The notes under the pieces: generated by a model
Databases searched by the model: none
What the model was told of the DNA's origin: nothing
What the model saw: the letters and a program-made list of their open reading frames with translations, nothing else
Assembly (NCBI GenBank): GCA_003194525.1
Contig: NBIV01000623.1
Span: 1 to 22,556 of the forward strand
DNA length: 22,556 nt
Reading direction: 5' to 3'
Source: Gracilariopsis chorda
Taxonomy: Eukaryota > Rhodophyta > Florideophyceae > Gracilariales > Gracilariaceae
Program-made: the position numbers and the translations under genes
Shown here: positions 19,637 through 22,556 of the stretch, one piece after another
How the letters are laid out: the number at the start of each line of letters is the position of its first letter
Numbering within the stretch: position 1 is the first letter of the stretch

Positions 19637-22556
19637 ATGTCAGACTCCGAAGTTGAGTCAGAAACTACTTCTGGTGTGAAGATCCCGCGCTTCCACGGTA
19701 AGCGGGGAGAAGATTACACCCTATGGAGACACCGTCTACGTGCTGCATGTCGTATTAAAGGTGTCTGGAATGTCGTTATGTCAAGTTCGGAGGAGTCATC
19801 TAGTGGAATAATGACACAAGCGTCTGGTTCTAGTGCTACCCAGACACCCTCCCGTACACTCGCAAAGCGCGAAAAGGCATGTGCAATCATCATTTGTGCA
19901 CTTGGTGATGCCCCGTTGCGTGTAGTTATGGATGTGGATGATGACCCCGGTCGCATGCTTCAACTACTTGATGCGCGATATGCCTCAAACAGGACAGTGT
20001 CTCGTATAGCCGTGCAGACTCAGCTGTTCAGAATGTCGTATAATGGCCAAAATGTCCGAATTCGTGGACCAGTTTGCCTCTCTGTTCTCGCAGCTGGACC
20101 GCATGGGCAAAGATGCCGCCATACCAGAGTCTCACAAGGCACCTATGCTTCTGGCATCTATTGACCCCAACTGCTCATTGGAATCAACTGCAGCAGCACT
20201 GAGGACCAAGGAGATCTCGGAACTGACCTGGGACTATGTAGCAACAACCCTAATTGATGAATATAATGCTCGTCAAATGGGGTCAAGCAGTTCTGGTAGA
20301 GGGCGCAATCGCAAGAAGAACAAGAACAGGGGTGGTTCCCGTATTAGCGGACACAGCAAATTATCAAATGGTATTGAGAATGATGGTAACGCATCAGATT
20401 CAACCACTGTGAACGACCCCACTGGTCGTGCATATGCTGCTGGAAACAAAAATGGGTACCACTGCACCTTTTGTGACCGCGATGGACACACCCAGGACCG
20501 TTGTCACATGAATCCGGACAATCCTGACAACCATTTACCACAAGCTATCTTGGATCAGCTAAGGCTAAATGCAGTCGAAAAGCCTAAACGTTCCGCCAAG
20601 TCATCGCGGAAAGCATCCAAGGTTGAGATTGCTGGAGTCGCAGGTGAAAAGTCATCAGTGGTACCACCGGTTAATGAGTGCATTGACACATATGCAGACA
20701 GTGGCGCTACGTCTCATTTCTTTTGTTCGGTGTCGGCGTTCGTCCCAACCACAATGTTCGACATACCACATAGGACAATTGAACTAGCTGACAACACCAC
20801 GGTCACTGCCACGCAACAAGGAGATGTGGTATTACCGTTTGTGGATGTCAATCTTAGGTTGTCTAATGTGCTGCTCGTTCCGATCTTGGATATAACCTAG
20901 TTTTGTAGGGCGGTTGGCTGACAAAGGTATCCACTCACTGTTTTGTGATAAGGAAGTACGCCTACAACACGAAGATGGGTTTGAGGTCGGGCATGGGACT
21001 CGTCATCATCGCTCCCGTTTATACACCCTGCCAAACCCAATCGACCATACGGACACATCCACGGTGCTTGCTGCTACCGACGAGCGCACTAGTTCATTGT
21101 GGCACCGCCGACTGGCACATATGAATGAACATGACCTTCAAAGAGTTCATGCTCACGTCGACGGTGTACCAAACATCAAGGGCATGGAGGAGGTATGTCG
21201 ACCATGCCGCCTTGCCAAGGCGCATAAACTGCCATTTCAGGGCAAGTTTGAACGAGCCAAGCAGGTTGGGGACGTGGTGCACTCGGACATTATCGGTCCG
21301 TTGGTGCCATCATTCCCCGACCGATTCCGGTATGCATCCGGATTTGTCGATGATCACTCACGATATGCAGTCCTTGGGTTCATGGTGCACAGAACTGAGA
21401 TCAGCGAAGTGTTCTTGGGAGTAAAGCAGAAGCTCAAACAGCTTGGAGGAGAGCATGTGCTTATTCGAAAACTGCACTCTGACAACGCAGAAGAGTATAT
21501 TGCTTTGCAACACAATCCCGACAATGGTCTTCAGGAGGTATCGTTTTCTCCTCCGTATACCCCACAACACAATGCTATTGCGGAGCGCATCAATCGCACT
21601 ATGGGGGAAGCTGCCCGAGCTTTGCTGATTCAAGCAAGTTTACCAGACTGTTTGTGGCCATATGCACTGAAACATGTGATTTATATTCGCAATAGAGTGC
21701 CCCATTCCACCACTGGCGTGACCCCGTATGTGTTGGTCACTGACAATAGGCCTTCTTTGAAGTATATCAAAGTATTTGGATGTGCCGCATATGTATTAAA
21801 AATGAACCCGGGCACCAAGTTCGAGTCTCGTGCACTTGAGGGAGTGTACTTGCAGACTCTTGAGCATGGTGTTTTACGAGGTCCTAATATCGGGTGACGA
21901 CGATATTCCTCGAATAGTAAGGTCGCGTCATGTCACCTTTGATGAATCTAGGTTCCCTGGTGTACCGTATCTAAGCAATTATATGGATGACGAGAGTGCA
22001 TCAGATGCGACTTATAGTTCTGAGGATGATGTAGGCTCCACCAGCTCTGAAGAATTTTATGTTGACGATGTTGCGGACGTCATTTCAGAATCCGAAAATG
22101 GCAGCATAGACCATTCTGGGGCACCTGTAAACGTGACTGCTAACTCTGCACCACCAGATATTGTTACTGATGACCACAATTCCGGCAACGAAGAGGGGTC
22201 AGAGAGTGATGCAGAGAACATTGAACAAGCAAATCTCGACTCTGAGTCACAGTCACGCTATCCTCGTCGCACTAGGCGTGCACCACAACGCTGGTGGCAT
22301 ATGGCTGGCGCGGCCAAATCGGAGGTTAAGGTTACCACGAGTGATGATCCCACACTCAAGGAAGCACTCTCCGCACCCCCAACTGAAAGAGAGCAATGGC
22401 TACATGCTATCGATGAGGAGTTCACATCCTTGGAAGACAAGGCTACATGGGTTGCGGATGACTCACCAAAGTCCGCGCCTCTACCAACGCATGTCATTCT
22501 GAAGGTGAAACGTGACGCAGACAACTCCGTTGACCGATTTCGAGCTCGAATAGTGG
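19637..22556 (+). pseudogene. E4 gag-pol, 5' two thirds, frameshifted
   Basis: Starts at ATG 19637 (MSDSEVES...) and includes the cleanest Gag of the window. Order: Gag; Arg/Lys-rich stretch about 20285-20345; CCHC knuckle 20463-20504; protease DSG 20697-20705; pre-integrase zinc region about 21100-21215; integrase catalytic core about 21285-21610; acidic linker about 21990-22250; start of reverse transcriptase, where the window ends at the FRARIV motif. Breaks relative to E2/E3: near 20051 (-2), 20882 (-1), 20903 (-1) and 21873 (+1). No nonsense substitution is seen, so the frame would be open if these indels are sequence errors. Confidence 0.9.

Larger units (their letters stand above)
19355..22556 (+). 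mobile_element. E4: copia element body, 3' side of the E3 insertion, cut by window
   Basis: Distal leader plus gag-pol of another family A copy in the same orientation as E3. Because LTR 4 is followed by the distal leader and not by S, this is not a simple tandem pair sharing an LTR, which would repeat S. It fits E4 being the host element split by E3 within its leader, with LTR 1 and S copy 1 as its own 5' end. The 3' part and 3' LTR lie to the right of the window. Confidence 0.85.

Overview
The window is eukaryotic repeat DNA: a nest of Ty1/copia (Pseudoviridae-type) LTR retrotransposons. I see no single-copy host gene, rRNA, tRNA or CRISPR array. All coding sequence is Gag-Pol of one copia family (family A, four copies: E1-E4) plus one diverged relative (H). 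Domain order in Pol is protease, integrase, reverse transcriptase, RNase H, which is diagnostic of copia rather than gypsy elements. The host cannot be named from sequence alone. An oomycete or other protist with large young repeat blocks is my guess, at low confidence.

Layout. 1-2999 is E1 on the minus strand: LTR A (2189-2999), a short leader, then gag-pol running off the left edge. 3000-3172 is a fragment of a diverged LTR (D, minus). 3173-7312 is E2 on the plus strand, from protease to its 3' LTR. 7313-10059 is H on the minus strand, integrase to mid RNase H. 10060-13971 is a tandem array of three LTR + leader units (about 811 + 494 bp each). The third unit continues into the body of E3 (12669-19354), a full-length plus-strand element with a frameshifted gag-pol and its own 3' LTR. 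19355-22556 is E4 (plus), which begins directly with the distal leader and runs off the right edge inside reverse transcriptase.

How the pieces relate. The proximal leader (call it S) starts immediately after the LTR with GGTTATGGGCCCAG, complementary to the anticodon arm of initiator tRNA-Met. This is the half-tRNA primer site known from Drosophila copia and Ty5. S ends in the pentamer CTCGT. LTRs 2 and 3 sit directly after CTCGT, while E1 shows LTR followed directly by CTCGT and the distal leader, and E4 shows LTR followed by the distal leader without S. The simplest reading is that a family A element inserted into the leader of another family A element at CTCGT (5-bp target duplication), and later LTR-LTR recombination both expanded (LTR-S)n and deleted S with its primer site (E1).

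Condition. LTRs differ by only a few substitutions, so insertions are recent, yet E1, E3 and E4 carry many 1-2 nt indels with few substitutions. That pattern is more typical of uncorrected long-read consensus than of old decay, so the frameshifts should be treated cautiously. E2 and H are interrupted by genuine-looking nonsense substitutions instead. H is also a mosaic: about 0.7 kb of its reverse transcriptase is essentially identical to family A while both flanks are diverged.
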